64,000 nucleotides of DNA from Hyphomonas pacifica (GTDB lineage: Bacteria; Pseudomonadota; Alphaproteobacteria; Caulobacterales; Hyphomonadaceae), in assembly GCF_000682675.1 (NCBI RefSeq), contig NZ_AWFA01000001.1, forward strand, positions 62,001 to 126,000, given 5' to 3'. Position 1 is the stretch's first letter. The number at the start of each line of letters is the position of its first letter. Made by a program: the position numbers and the translations under genes. Shown here one piece after another: positions 16,936 to 26,805 of the stretch. The notes under the pieces were generated by a model. It was not told the DNA's origin. It saw only the letters and a program-made list of their open reading frames with translations, and ran no database searches.

Positions 16936-19185
16936 TTAAAGAGCCGCATCGATCAGCAGGTAAGCAGCAAGACGTGGGCTTGCATTGCGGCCTGTCTTCT
17001 GAGTTTGCTCCAAAGCGGCCAGAGCATCCTCTTCTTCAAGCGAGATGAACTCCCGCGCCAGCTGCAACAATTCGCGATCATTGCGCAGACGCTGAGTAAC
17101 ACGATCCACCTGGCGGCCAGCCTGCGCGATGATGGCGGTCTTGCGCTCACGCTCTCCCCGTCGTGCCGCCTCGGCGATTTTACGCTTGGCTTTCGGACGG
17201 AATGTTTCGGGCAGGAGGATGCCGGTGCTTTGCAGACGTTCGAGCAGCTCTTCTGCCACTTCCTCACGATCACGATGCGGGGAATCTTCCCGGCTCATAT
17301 CGGAAATGATGTCGCGCCACCCCATCTCAGGCCCTGGTGAGTGGGAAGACGGGCGTGCAGGCACAAGTGCGCCGCCGTGAAGAAAAGCCTCCTGGGCAGG
17401 TGGAGGTGTCGGCCGTTCAGGCTGCGTCACATAAGGGGGGGGAGAAACCGGAGGTGCAGCAGGCGATTGTTGGCGCACAGTTGGCGGGCTCTGTGGCGCT
17501 TGTCTCTGCGGGAAGTCCGTCGCCCGACGGCGCGGGGTTTCAGGAGGCGCGGGCTCCGAAGGCTGCGGATCATCAAACCGGCGGTGCAGCGGCATCGGAT
17601 CACGGGCAGCCGGACGTTCCGGCTCCCAGTGTCCGCCATCATCCTCGCTTGCCTCATGCTTCTGAGTGGGCGTGGATTGTTCCGACTCGTCCTCTGTCAG
17701 CGCAGCATTCGCCAGCGCATCCGCCGCCGCATCGAACAATTCGTCTTCCATGCTCGGCCGACGAACGGATGGCGCAGGAGAACGAGGCGGCTCCGGGGTG
17801 TGGCCGTTGCGCCCTTCAGGGCGAAAACCGTTCCGATGGCCGGTACTATGGCCATTTGAGACAGTCTCCCGAACAGCTCTTTCCGGCTGCTGAGGGGTGG
17901 ACTGCGGCGAAGGGGGTTGCGTGGACTGTGGTGGCCGTGGCGTAGAGTATGGCGAAGTCCTTGGCGCTTCTGGCGGCCGGGCAGGTACAAGAGGTGGCTC
18001 CACCTCACGCTCAACCGCCCTTGCGGCATAATCTTGATGCGCGGCGACAGGTTGAGGATCAATGGAAGCCTCTGGCTGCCTCACTTTCTGCGCAAGGCGC
18101 ACGGTATCAGCTTCAGCAGCATGCTCTGCGGAGCGGATCGCAGCAGCAGCCTGCTCGCCCACCTCCTTCAATTGCGCAAGGGCCTTTGCGGCCTGTTCAG
18201 CCGCTAAACGCGTGGACTGATTGATTTCCCGATTGGCAAGACGCGCAGATTCAAGGGCAGATGATACTGCATCATTGAGCGTATCGCCTGTCGTCATGGC
18301 CGCTGCGGCAGCAATCTCCCCTGCCCTTACAGCGGCATCCACTGTGCGGCGAGACTGGTCCAGCTTTTCTTCAATGCGGCTAACCGCGAAGGTCAGCGTT
18401 TCAGTGCGGGTGGCCGCGTCGCTGGCAAGACCATCCAGCTCAACGAGTTTTTCAGAGAGCGAGCGACCGGCCATCTGCATGTCCTGGAGCCGTGTCTCCA
18501 GCGCATGATCGGCACGGGAGACTTCCTCGCTTGCCTCACGGGCAGCCTGCACCATCATCTGTGCCTGACGAGGGATCGCCTCATTCAGGGATTGCATTTG
18601 CGCGCGCAGATCTCGCGCCAACCCTTCCAGGGCAAGGCGCTCTGCGCCCAAGCGCTCGGTCAGTTCCCGGGCATTGTCCGCACTCGCATAGGCGACAGAT
18701 TCGAGACGCAGTCGTTCATCGCCAATCTCCCCGGCCATGGCCTTCATCGCAGAAAGCGCATGCGCCATGGCACGGTCTACTTCGGCGGCGGCCTGCTTCA
18801 TCTGTTCGGCAAAGGTGATGCCCTCCGTTCCCGCTTCACGCGCGGGTGCCATCAGACGGACGGCAGCCTCCATCACCAAGGCATTGGACGCAGCAGCCCG
18901 GCGGTTTGTCCGTCCCATATAGCCTGCCATAATCATCAGAAGGGCCGGAACGAGGGCCGCCAGGGCACCGCCAACCAGCGCGAGAGTTGGCAACTCCTTC
19001 AGGCCATCGACACCCCACAGGCCCAGCGCGATGCCAGCGGCACCTACAATCCAGCAAAATGCGACGATGAATCCGGTCACAACCATCCAGCTGCCGCCAT
19101 GGCGGGCGAGCTCGAAGTTATGAGACGCCTCTTGCCTGACGAGCAGATCGCGGCCAGACGGGCGAGCGGCAGGCGTTTCTGTCAT
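16936..19185 (-). CDS. TipN-like polar membrane coiled-coil protein
   Basis: A 749-residue protein. Two transmembrane helices lie close together near residues 35-55 and 70-90. A long alanine/glutamate-rich coiled coil follows (about 100-390), then a Pro/Ser/Gln-rich disordered segment (about 400-620) and a conserved helical C-terminus ending SPRLAAYLLIDAAL. This architecture matches TipN of Caulobacter, the landmark protein of the new pole that places the flagellum and FtsZ and helps ParA segregation; TipN there is 888 residues. The ATG at 19185 is used rather than a TTG seven codons upstream. Identification is by architecture and the C-terminal block, so a paralogue is possible. Confidence 0.6.
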   Translation of the reverse strand: MTETPAARPSGRDLLVRQEASHNFELARHGGSWMVVTGFIVAFCWIVGAAGIALGLWGVDGLKELPTLALVGGALAALVPALLMIMAGYMGRTNRRAAASNALVMEAAVRLMAPAREAGTEGITFAEQMKQAAAEVDRAMAHALSAMKAMAGEIGDERLRLESVAYASADNARELTERLGAERLALEGLARDLRAQMQSLNEAIPRQAQMMVQAAREASEEVSRADHALETRLQDMQMAGRSLSEKLVELDGLASDAATRTETLTFAVSRIEEKLDQSRRTVDAAVRAGEIAAAAAMTTGDTLNDAVSSALESARLANREINQSTRLAAEQAAKALAQLKEVGEQAAAAIRSAEHAAEADTVRLAQKVRQPEASIDPQPVAAHQDYAARAVEREVEPPLVPARPPEAPRTSPYSTPRPPQSTQPPSPQSTPQQPERAVRETVSNGHSTGHRNGFRPEGRNGHTPEPPRSPAPSVRRPSMEDELFDAAADALANAALTEDESEQSTPTQKHEASEDDGGHWEPERPAARDPMPLHRRFDDPQPSEPAPPETPRRRATDFPQRQAPQSPPTVRQQSPAAPPVSPPPYVTQPERPTPPPAQEAFLHGGALVPARPSSHSPGPEMGWRDIISDMSREDSPHRDREEVAEELLERLQSTGILLPETFRPKAKRKIAEAARRGERERKTAIIAQAGRQVDRVTQRLRNDRELLQLAREFISLEEEDALAALEQTQKTGRNASPRLAAYLLIDAAL

Positions 19186-19260
19186 GAGGAGAGTATACCG
19201 TGACAATTCGCCCGGCGCGAGACCAGAATAAGGCCAATCTGGGCTTTTATAGCAGTCGTC

Positions 19261-19404
19261 TTAGCGCCCGACAGCGAGGACGGAAACGGTGCCGGTGTCG
19301 GCTTGCTCGGATGAGTCCTTTTGATCCGGCGCAAACTCCAAGCCCAGCCATGCAAGAATGGCAGCAATGGCAAGATTGCGAACGAGCGAGATAAAGCTCA
19401 TCAT
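19261..19404 (-). CDS. 47-residue membrane microprotein
   Basis: This short frame begins MMSFISLVRNLAIAAILAWL, giving one strong membrane helix, and continues with an acidic, soluble tail of about 25 residues. GGGGAAG lies eight bases before the tandem ATG. It stands on the same strand as the TipN-like gene and 75 bp before it, with 181 bp of free sequence upstream for a promoter, and reads divergently from the Hpt gene. No family is recognised. Support is limited to coding appearance, ribosome binding site and position. Confidence 0.5.
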   Translation of the reverse strand: MMSFISLVRNLAIAAILAWLGLEFAPDQKDSSEQADTGTVSVLAVGR

Positions 19405-19585
19405 CGGACTTCCCCAGTAAGACTTTGGCGCATTTCCCTAGCAATACGCGGATGCATGTTACTTGATTTCCAGATATTCGACAATCGATAAAAACATCCA
19501 TGTTTTCCGGAATGTCGGATTGGCGATTAACGAATGCAAAGGGCCGAACGTGCCAAGGTGACAGCAAGCTCAGGAGCCCATGCCC

Positions 19586-19966
19586 ATGACTGCCCCCCTC
19601 GCCTTGCTGGACCGCAATCATTTGAAATCAATGACGGGCAATGATCCAGGGCTTGCTATAGAGATCATCGAGCTCTTCCAGCATCAGGCTGAAATCTGGT
19701 CACGCATGCTGGACCCGAAAACAGATCCGAAACAATGGGCCGACGCCGCGCACACGCTCAAAGGCTCAGCCCTGGGCATTGGCGCCATTCGCCTAGCTGC
19801 AAAATGTGAGAAGGCAGAGAAAGCGGGACGCGCAGAAACGCCCCCCAGCCTGACGGCGGCGGCGGTTCTATTGGGAGATGTCAAGGATGTGCTGGGCAAC
19901 ACCTTGGAAGAGGCTGCAAAAACGCTTCACGAATTGGAATCTTCAGGGGCCTTCAAGGCGTCATAG
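19586..19966 (+). CDS. Orphan histidine phosphotransfer (Hpt) protein
   Basis: A 126-residue four-helix phosphotransfer protein. The phosphorylatable histidine is H56 in WADAAHTLKGSALGIGA, followed by the usual AxxLAxxCEKAEKAG helix. Hpt proteins relay phosphoryl groups between a hybrid histidine kinase and a response regulator; none is adjacent, so the circuit cannot be named. The second ATG (19586) is preferred because CAGGAG is 9 bases upstream; the ATG at 19580 is only 3 bases from it. Its 3' end overlaps convergent chorismate mutase by 40 bp, unusually much here. Confidence 0.85.
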   Translation: MTAPLALLDRNHLKSMTGNDPGLAIEIIELFQHQAEIWSRMLDPKTDPKQWADAAHTLKGSALGIGAIRLAAKCEKAEKAGRAETPPSLTAAAVLLGDVKDVLGNTLEEAAKTLHELESSGAFKAS

Positions 19967-20271
19967 CTTGCAAATTCGTAGGCAATACAGCGATCTATCA
20001 GAGTTCGCCAAACAGGCTCGGCAATCGCCAGGGATAGGCCGGCGCCAGTGCAGGCAGCCTTCACTTTTTCAACGACATCTTCGATCCGTGGTCGGTCATG
20101 CACGATGCTCCGGTCGCCCTTGATGCGGGCGGCAGCATCCATGAAGGATTGGCGTTCAGCCAGAATTTCCACCAGCAAGCGGTCAATACGGTCAATCTCG
20201 TAGCGAACCTGCTCCATGCTCTCGCATGTCTCTGCCGTCTGGTGACGCTGGTCTGAAGTATAAGTCGTCAT
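19927..20271 (-). CDS. Monofunctional chorismate mutase (AroQ type)
   Basis: A 114-residue all-helical AroQ-fold protein. The first helix reads MEQVRYEIDRIDRLLVEILAER with the conserved Arg and Lys/Arg positions, then AAARIKGDRSIVHDRPRIEDVVEKV. It converts chorismate to prephenate for Phe and Tyr. The related PchB (isochorismate pyruvate lyase) is the alternative, but no siderophore genes adjoin. The start is the ATG at 20271; a longer frame has no family similarity. The 3' end overlaps the Hpt gene on the opposite strand. It shares a 168-bp divergent region with the methyltransferase, which holds an AT-rich TACAATATAA stretch that may be a -10. Confidence 0.8.
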   Translation of the reverse strand: MTTYTSDQRHQTAETCESMEQVRYEIDRIDRLLVEILAERQSFMDAAARIKGDRSIVHDRPRIEDVVEKVKAACTGAGLSLAIAEPVWRTLIDRCIAYEFASYDALKAPEDSNS

Positions 20272-20439
20272 GCTTGGTATGCCCTGTTGCCAGTCGTTCG
20301 CGAATATATGAGCGCAACGGTCTCGGCAATAATGCAGCTGCGACGAACAGCCCGCAATCCTTCGGTGAAACCTCTTGTGTTTGCCCTGACAGGTAGCTAG
20401 ATACAACGATCAGTTACAATATAACATTGTGGTGTCTAC

Positions 20440-21144
20440 ATGTCCCCCTCGCTGCCGAATAATATCTTGGACGCTTTCGGCCCAGAGCAAGCCGCGACCT
20501 ATGATGAGCGCTTCAGCAAGCTGTCAGCCATCAACAGCCTGCTGCACCTTGTCATACAGTCGCAATTCGCCCACTTGCCGGACAATGCCCACATCCTTAT
20601 CGCTGGAGCTGGCACAGGAGCAGATGTCCGCCATCTAGCCCCCCTCTTCCCGTCCTGGCACTTTACGCTGGCCGACCCGGCAGACGCGATGCTTGAAATC
20701 GCCTGGCAGCACGCGAACCAAGAAGGCTTTGCCGACAGGTGCACATTCCATGCAGGTTATGTTTCAAGCCTGCCAGAGACACAATTTGATGCCGCAACCA
20801 GCCTGCTTGTCTCACATTTCCTGAACGAGGAGGAAGACCGCACAGCTTATTATCGCTCGATTGCCGAGCGCCTGCAGCCCAGCGCACCATTGTTCGAGGC
20901 CGCGCTTTGCGGAAATCGTTACGATACGATCTTCGAAACGGAAATGGAGGTCTGGCTTGGACTGATGAACTTGGCTGGCATGACGGACGAAGGCGGGCAG
21001 AACTATCGGCAATCGTTTGGGACGCTCTTTGCCACTCACGATCCTTCGGAGGTCGAAAAAATGATCGGGGCGGCCAAATTTGGCCGCCCCGTACAATGTT
21101 TTCAGGCTGGATTGATCCGTGGCTGGATCACTCACAGGCTTTAG
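20440..21144 (+). CDS. Class I SAM-dependent methyltransferase
   Basis: A 234-residue Rossmann-fold methyltransferase. Motif I is [17 protein letters not shown], then [14 protein letters not shown] (motif II acidic residue for the SAM ribose) and [12 protein letters not shown] (motif IV). These suit a small-molecule methyltransferase, but the acceptor is unknown. The 3' coding end contains a perfect 24-bp palindrome (21067-21090). The stop overlaps the convergent sucB stop by 4 bp. Codon use looks native. Confidence 0.8.
   Translation: MSPSLPNNILDAFGPEQAATYDERFSKLSAINSLLHLVIQSQFAHLPDNAHILIAGAGTGADVRHLAPLFPSWHFTLADPADAMLEIAWQHANQEGFADRCTFHAGYVSSLPETQFDAATSLLVSHFLNEEEDRTAYYRSIAERLQPSAPLFEAALCGNRYDTIFETEMEVWLGLMNLAGMTDEGGQNYRQSFGTLFATHDPSEVEKMIGAAKFGRPVQCFQAGLIRGWITHRL
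21067..21090. repeat. Perfect 24-bp palindrome in coding sequence
   Basis: The half-site GGGGCGGCCAAA is followed at once by its exact reverse complement. It encodes the segment GAAKFGRP of the methyltransferase. RNA could form a hairpin of about 10 pairs. It sits about 55 bp before the shared 3' end with sucB and could slow or end transcription in either direction. Confidence 0.6.
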
Positions 21145-22682
21145 ACTTCGAGCAGCATCCGTTCCGGATCTTCCAGAGCTTCCTTGACACGCACCAGGAA
21201 CGTCACGGCTTCCTTGCCGTCGACGATCCGGTGGTCATAGGACAGCGCCAGATACATCATCGGGCGGATCTTAACTTCGCCGTTCACAGCGACGGGGCGC
21301 TGCTCAATGCGGTGCATGCCCAGAACCCCGGATTGTGGGGGGTTCAGGATTGGCGTGGACATCAGGGAGCCATAGATACCGCCATTGGAGATGGTGAACG
21401 TACCGCCCTGCATGTCTCCGATGGTGAGTTCACCGTCACGTGCCTTCTTGCCGAGATTGGCAATCGCCTTCTCAATGCCTGCCAGCGACAGGTCGTCAGA
21501 GTCCCGCACGACCGGCACCACCAGGCCTTTCTCGGTGCCGACAGCAACGCCAATATCGTAGAAATTCTTGTAGATGATGTCCTGGCCGTCGATCTCTGCG
21601 TTCACAGCGGGCACTTCTTTCAGAGCATTCACACACGCTTTCACGAAGAAGCTCATGAATCCCAGCTTAATGCCGTGCTTGGCCACGAAAGCGTCCTGAT
21701 GCTTTTTACGCAGATCCATGATGGCGCCCATGTCGACGTCGTTAAATGTCGTCAGCATGGCGGCCGTGTCCTGGGCCTCTTTCAGGCGGCGTGCGATGGT
21801 CTGGCGCAGGCGCGTCATGCGTACGCGCTCTTCGCGTGGGCCAATATCGCGAGACTCTTTTGCCTGGGTCGGCGCGGACGAGGCCGCAGACTTGGCAGCA
21901 GAGTTCACATACTCCATTGCATCGGCCTTGGTGGCGCGGCCATCCTTGCCGGTGCCCGGAATGTCTGACGGATTGACGCCCGCTTCCGAAGAGATGCGGC
22001 GTACAGACGGCGCAACCGGGCGATCACCCGTAGCCGCTGGCGCAGACGTTCTGGCGGCTGGCGCGGAAGCCGCTGACGCCGCAGATTTTTCTGGCGCAGA
22101 AGCGCCTGCATCAATGCGCGCAATGACAGAGCCTGGCGTCACGGAATCGCCTTCGGCGACCAGGAGTTCAGCCAGCACACCATCTGCCGGAGACGGCACT
22201 TCCAGTGCCACCTTATCGGTTTCGATCTCAGCGATCGTTTCGTCTTTCTTCACGGCATCGCCTGGAGCCTTGAGGAAAGTGGAGAGCGTGCCCTCTGCAA
22301 CACTCTCTCCCATTGTTGGAACTTCAACGTCCATCAGTTCGCCCTTGTCTTCCTTACCGGGTACGCCGCCCTTCTCTTTCGGGCCGCCATGTTCTGGCAA
22401 CGCATCGGCTGCCGTATCGGGTTTGTCATTTGCCGTGCCTGCGCCAGAGCCCTCGCCAAGCTTGCCGAGGATCGCGCCAATCTCAACCGTGTCGCCTTCC
22501 TTTGCAATAATCTCGGAAAGAACCCCGTCTTCCGTGGCAGAAACTTCAACGGACACTTTGTCCGTTTCCAGCTCTACAAGCACATCATCCTTCTTAACCT
22601 GATCGCCTTTGGCTTTAAGCCATTGGCCAACGGTGGCTTCCGTGATGCTCTCGCCAAGTGTGGGCACTGTGATATCGGTCAT
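21141..22682 (-). CDS. sucB: 2-oxoglutarate dehydrogenase E2, dihydrolipoyl succinyltransferase, with two lipoyl domains
   Basis: Core acyltransferase of the 2-oxoglutarate dehydrogenase complex, 513 residues. Two lipoyl domains are visible: 1-77 with lipoyl-lysine K42 in ETDKVSVEV, and 118-192 with K157 in [10 protein letters not shown] Pro/Ala-rich linker leads to the E3/E1-binding domain (about 224-260, [19 protein letters not shown]) and then the catalytic domain, with H484 and D488 in [10 protein letters not shown]2o normally carries one lipoyl domain and about 400 residues. Starts 29 bp after sucA; no lpd gene is in the window, so E3 is encoded elsewhere. Confidence 0.95.
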   Translation of the reverse strand: MTDITVPTLGESITEATVGQWLKAKGDQVKKDDVLVELETDKVSVEVSATEDGVLSEIIAKEGDTVEIGAILGKLGEGSGAGTANDKPDTAADALPEHGGPKEKGGVPGKEDKGELMDVEVPTMGESVAEGTLSTFLKAPGDAVKKDETIAEIETDKVALEVPSPADGVLAELLVAEGDSVTPGSVIARIDAGASAPEKSAASAASAPAARTSAPAATGDRPVAPSVRRISSEAGVNPSDIPGTGKDGRATKADAMEYVNSAAKSAASSAPTQAKESRDIGPREERVRMTRLRQTIARRLKEAQDTAAMLTTFNDVDMGAIMDLRKKHQDAFVAKHGIKLGFMSFFVKACVNALKEVPAVNAEIDGQDIIYKNFYDIGVAVGTEKGLVVPVVRDSDDLSLAGIEKAIANLGKKARDGELTIGDMQGGTFTISNGGIYGSLMSTPILNPPQSGVLGMHRIEQRPVAVNGEVKIRPMMYLALSYDHRIVDGKEAVTFLVRVKEALEDPERMLLEV

Positions 22683-22711
22683 GAAATCAGTCCGTTCATT
22701 AAAATCAGTAA

Positions 22712-25700
22712 TCAGGTCGCGACGATATTATCGTCGACCGGGTCTGCGCCAAGGGCTGTGGAAACGAGAGCATCTTGCTCAGCCTTGTGCTTCGAAAGAA
22801 GGCCAGTAGCCGTAGCCGCAGACGGTGGGCGGCCCGCATAGTGCGGACGCGAAGACTTGCTGCCTGCCTGGTTGGCACACCATTCAATCTCGTCACGAAT
22901 GAAGGTCCAGCCGCCCATATTGCGCGGCTCTTCCTGACACCAGACCAGTTCTGCCTGCGGGAAGCGCTTCAGTTCAGCAATCAGCGATTTGCGTGGCACC
23001 GGATAGAATTGCTCCATACGCAGCAGGTAGACATCATCCTGACCGCCTTCCTCACGTGCTTCGAAGAGGTCGTAATAGACCTTGCCCGAGCACATCACGA
23101 CGCGGCGGATCTTGTTATCCTTGACCAGCTTCACCTTACCTTCACGGCCAGGCGTCTCGGCATCATCCCACAGAACGCGGTGGAAAGAAGACTTCGTCCC
23201 CAGATCATCCAGGGCAGATGTCGCCAGCTTGTGCCGCAGCAGAGACTTCGGCGTCATGATCACCAGCGGCTTGCGGAAGTCGCGGTGGATCTGGCGGCGC
23301 AGCGCGTGGAAATAGTTCGCTGGCGTTGTCAGGTTACAGACCTGCATATTGTCTTCAGCGCACATCTGCAGGAAACGCTCTAGGCGGGCAGACGAGTGCT
23401 CCGGGCCCTGACCCTCATAGCCATGCGGCAGAAGTACAACCAGACCCGACATCCGCAGCCATTTACGCTCAGCTGAGGAAATGAATTGGTCGAAGAACAC
23501 CTGCGCGCCATTGGCGAAGTCACCGAACTGGGCTTCCCACAGGGTCAACGTGTTCGGGTCTGCCAGCGAATAGCCATACTCATAGCCAAGCACGGCTTCC
23601 TCGGAGAGAAGCGAGTCGATTACTTCGTAATGCGCCTGCTCATCACTTAAATGGTTGAGAGGCGTATAACGGTCGCCATTTGTCTGGTCGACAATATGGC
23701 TGTGGCGCTGCGAGAACGTGCCTCGGCCACAATCCTGGCCGGAAAGACGTACCGGGAAGCCTTCATCCAGCAGGGTTGCGAAAGCCAGATGCTCCGCAGT
23801 CGCCCAATCCAAACCCTGACCTTTAGTAATGGCCGTCGCCCGCGCATCAATGACGCGTGCCAAGGTCTTGTGAATGTCGATACCTTCCGGAACCGTGGTG
23901 ATTTTCTCACCCAGCGTCTGAAGACGTTTCTTGGAAACGCCGGTCTTGCCGCGGCGCTCGTCATCATCCGGCAGGCCAAGGCCTTTCCATTCGCCATCCA
24001 GCCAGTCGGCTTTTTTGGCCTTGAAGGTTTTGCCGGCCTCGAATTCGCGGTCGAGATAGGCTTCGAAATCAGAAACCTGCTGCTCCACCTGCTCAGAAGT
24101 CAGAATGCCTTCCTTGACCAAGCGCTCCGCATAGATTTCGCGTGTGGACGGATGGCCCTTGATTTCCTTGTACATCACCGGTTGGGTAAACATCGGCTCA
24201 TCGCCTTCATTGTGCCCGAAGCGGCGATAGCAGAACATGTCGATGACGACGTCCTTATGGAACTTCTGGCGGTATTCCGTCGCCACCTTGGCAGCATAGG
24301 TCACGGCTTCCGGATCATCCCCATTGACATGGAAGATCGGGGCCTGAACCATAAGAGCCACATCGGACGGGTACGGAGAAGACCGCGAATAGATCGGGCT
24401 GGTCGTGAAGCCGATCTGGTTGTTCACGATGAAGTGGATGGTACCACCCGTGCGATAGCCTGTCAGGCCTGACAGGGCGAAACACTCGGACACAACCCCC
24501 TGCCCTGCAAACGCGGCGTCGCCGTGCAGCAGCAGAGGCAGAACCGTTGCGCGGTTCAGCGTGCCGCTTTCTCGGTGACGCATCTCCTGCTTGGAACGGG
24601 ACTTGCCCAGAACGACCGGATTAACCGCCTCCAGGTGAGACGGGTTAGCATTCATGGACAGGTGCACCTTGTTACCGTCAAATTCGCGGTCGGAAGATGC
24701 GCCGAGATGGTATTTCACGTCGCCAGAGCCGAACTCGCCCGCACCTTGCGTATTACCGCCCTGGAATTCGTGGAAGATTTGCTCGTAAGGCTTGCCCATC
24801 ACGGCAGCCAGCATGTTCAGGCGGCCGCGGTGCGGCATGCCGACCACGATTTCCTTCACACCGAGGGCACCGCCACGCTTGATGATCTGCTCCAGCGCCG
24901 GAACAGCCGCCTCACCGCCATCCAGACCGAAACGCTTCGTGCCCGGATAACGCTTGTGCAGGAAGCGTTCAAAGGTTTCCGCTTCGATCAGCTTGGCCAG
25001 AATGGCCTTCTTGCCCTGCTGCGTGAAGGCAACACCCTTGTCCGGGCCTTCGATGCGTTCCTGTAGCCAGGCTTTTTCTTCCGGATCGGAAATATGCATG
25101 AACTCGATGCCGAGCGTGGAGCAATATGTCCGCTTCAGAATGTCGAGCATCTCGTTGACGGAGGCATAATCGAGGCCGAGATAGCCATCGATGAAGATCT
25201 TGCGATCCATGTCTTCCTTGGAGAAGCCATAGGTTGCCGGATCAAGCTCAGGCTGTTTTTCCGGCGTATCGAGAGATAGCGGATCCAGCTGCGCGGCGAG
25301 GTGACCCCGCATACGATAGGCGCGGATCATCATGATCGCGCGAATCGAATCCTTCACGTTCTGGGCAATTTCTGCCTCTGACGCGCCAGGCTTTGCCTGC
25401 TTCAGCTTTTTCTCGATTTTAGGCTCGACCAGAGCCCAGTTGCCATCGAAAGCGGCAACCTGTTCATCACTCAGCGGGCGTGGCCAGTCACCACGTTTCC
25501 AGCTGGCACCGCCAGCATTGCGCTCTGCGTCGCTCGAATCATCACCAAGCTCGGCAAAGAAGTCGCGCCAGCTCTCGGGAACTGACGCGGGATCCTTTGC
25601 ATAGGCCGCCTGCATCTGCTCAAGCCACATGGCTGAGCCGCCATACAGGAAGGCTGTTTCCAGCATCGCGCTGTTACCTGAACTGCGCGAACCTTTTACC

Positions 25701-25720
25701 GGGCTGCCGTCGTCTGCCAT
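22712..25720 (-). CDS. sucA: 2-oxoglutarate dehydrogenase E1
   Basis: Thiamine-diphosphate decarboxylase component, 1002 residues. It has the N-terminal E1o tail ([17 protein letters not shown]), MPHRGRLN in the ThDP-binding region, [13 protein letters not shown], a magnesium/ThDP motif around [10 protein letters not shown], and the transketolase-like C-terminal half with [11 protein letters not shown] and [14 protein letters not shown]. It is the usual length, with no truncation. It follows sucD by 165 bp on the same strand, and this gap contains a hairpin and probably an internal promoter. A short inverted repeat covers its ribosome binding site. Confidence 0.97.
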   Translation of the reverse strand: MADDGSPVKGSRSSGNSAMLETAFLYGGSAMWLEQMQAAYAKDPASVPESWRDFFAELGDDSSDAERNAGGASWKRGDWPRPLSDEQVAAFDGNWALVEPKIEKKLKQAKPGASEAEIAQNVKDSIRAIMMIRAYRMRGHLAAQLDPLSLDTPEKQPELDPATYGFSKEDMDRKIFIDGYLGLDYASVNEMLDILKRTYCSTLGIEFMHISDPEEKAWLQERIEGPDKGVAFTQQGKKAILAKLIEAETFERFLHKRYPGTKRFGLDGGEAAVPALEQIIKRGGALGVKEIVVGMPHRGRLNMLAAVMGKPYEQIFHEFQGGNTQGAGEFGSGDVKYHLGASSDREFDGNKVHLSMNANPSHLEAVNPVVLGKSRSKQEMRHRESGTLNRATVLPLLLHGDAAFAGQGVVSECFALSGLTGYRTGGTIHFIVNNQIGFTTSPIYSRSSPYPSDVALMVQAPIFHVNGDDPEAVTYAAKVATEYRQKFHKDVVIDMFCYRRFGHNEGDEPMFTQPVMYKEIKGHPSTREIYAERLVKEGILTSEQVEQQVSDFEAYLDREFEAGKTFKAKKADWLDGEWKGLGLPDDDERRGKTGVSKKRLQTLGEKITTVPEGIDIHKTLARVIDARATAITKGQGLDWATAEHLAFATLLDEGFPVRLSGQDCGRGTFSQRHSHIVDQTNGDRYTPLNHLSDEQAHYEVIDSLLSEEAVLGYEYGYSLADPNTLTLWEAQFGDFANGAQVFFDQFISSAERKWLRMSGLVVLLPHGYEGQGPEHSSARLERFLQMCAEDNMQVCNLTTPANYFHALRRQIHRDFRKPLVIMTPKSLLRHKLATSALDDLGTKSSFHRVLWDDAETPGREGKVKLVKDNKIRRVVMCSGKVYYDLFEAREEGGQDDVYLLRMEQFYPVPRKSLIAELKRFPQAELVWCQEEPRNMGGWTFIRDEIEWCANQAGSKSSRPHYAGRPPSAATATGLLSKHKAEQDALVSTALGADPVDDNIVAT

Positions 25721-25730
25721 TTCAATTTCC

Positions 25731-25790
25731 GTCCTCTAGGACCCAAACCCCATACAATAGGGATAAAATACTTGCCCGGTTCCTACCGGG
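25731..25790 (-). promoter_or_regulatory. sucA leader: hairpin and RBS-covering repeat
   Basis: On the minus strand CCCGGT pairs with ACCGGG (25785-25790 and 25775-25780) around four bases. Closer to sucA, GTCCT and AGGAC (25731-25742) form a five-pair stem that contains the AGAGGAC ribosome binding site, eleven bases before the ATG. Regulation of translation or an intergenic processing site are both possible. Stems are short. Confidence 0.3.
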
Positions 25791-25885
25791 GCTGATGATC
25801 TATAGGACGGCCTGAACGGGGACAGATGCTGGCCTCGCCAGACTGGCCCGCCAAGGCCGCCCTGGCTTATATGTTGTGCGGACTG

Positions 25886-26788
25886 CTAGCCCTTCAATAC
25901 CTCGACCATGGTCGTACCGAGACGCGCAGGTGACGGAGACACGCGGATACCCGCTTCTTCCATCGCCGCAATCTTGCTCTCGGCATCACCCTGACCTCCG
26001 GAAACGATAGCACCGGCATGGCCCATCGTACGCCCTTTTGGTGCAGTCCGGCCTGCAATAAAGCCAACCATTGGCTTCTTGCGGCCTTTCTTGGCCTCAT
26101 CGATCAGGAATTGAGCAGCTTCCTCTTCGGCGGTACCGCCGATTTCACCGATCATGATTATGGACTTGGTTTCTTCGTCAGCCAGGTACATTTCCAGCAC
26201 GTCGATGAACTCGGTGCCTTTGACTGGGTCGCCGCCAATGCCGACAGCTGAGGTCTGGCCGAGACCGGCCTGAGATGTCTGGTACACGGCTTCATAGGTC
26301 AACGTACCGGAGCGGGACACGACGCCTACTGAGCCCTTCTGAAAGATCTTGCCCGGCATGATGCCGATCTTGCACTCTTCCGGTGTCAGCAGACCCGGAC
26401 AGTTCGGACCGATCAGGCGGGATTTGGATTTCTCCAACTTCGCCTTAACACGCACCATGTCGAGTACCGGGACGCCCTCAGTGATGCAGACGATCAGCGG
26501 GATCTCCGCATCGATGGCTTCCTCGATGGCTGCTGCAGCGCCTGCTGGCGGCACGTAGATGACGGAGGCGTTAGCGCCCGTTGCTTCTGCGGCTTCACCG
26601 GCCGTCGCAAAGATCGGCAGTTCGGTGCCATTGTCGGCAACCCATTTCTGACCAGCTTTCTTCGGATGCGTACCGGCAACCATTTTCGTGCCGTAATATT
26701 CCAGCGCCTGGTTCGTGTGGAACGAGCCCGTATTACCGGTCAGGCCCTGGACGATGACTTTGGTATTCTTGTCGATGAGAATGGACAT
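25886..26788 (-). CDS. sucD: Succinyl-CoA synthetase, alpha subunit
   Basis: A 300-residue subunit that binds CoA and carries the phospho-histidine. The CoA-binding Rossmann start is [35 protein letters not shown] is intact, and the active-site H257 lies in [15 protein letters not shown]. It follows sucC by 17 bp and precedes sucA. The complex makes ATP or GTP from succinyl-CoA in the TCA cycle. Confidence 0.97.
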   Translation of the reverse strand: MSILIDKNTKVIVQGLTGNTGSFHTNQALEYYGTKMVAGTHPKKAGQKWVADNGTELPIFATAGEAAEATGANASVIYVPPAGAAAAIEEAIDAEIPLIVCITEGVPVLDMVRVKAKLEKSKSRLIGPNCPGLLTPEECKIGIMPGKIFQKGSVGVVSRSGTLTYEAVYQTSQAGLGQTSAVGIGGDPVKGTEFIDVLEMYLADEETKSIIMIGEIGGTAEEEAAQFLIDEAKKGRKKPMVGFIAGRTAPKGRTMGHAGAIVSGGQGDAESKIAAMEEAGIRVSPSPARLGTTMVEVLKG

Positions 26789-26805
26789 GATTTCAGCTTT
26801 ATTCC

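Noticed and set aside
21718-22602. 294-residue Ser/Ala-rich plus-strand frame over sucB
   Set aside because: Low-complexity mirror of the lipoyl linker region; sucB is certain.
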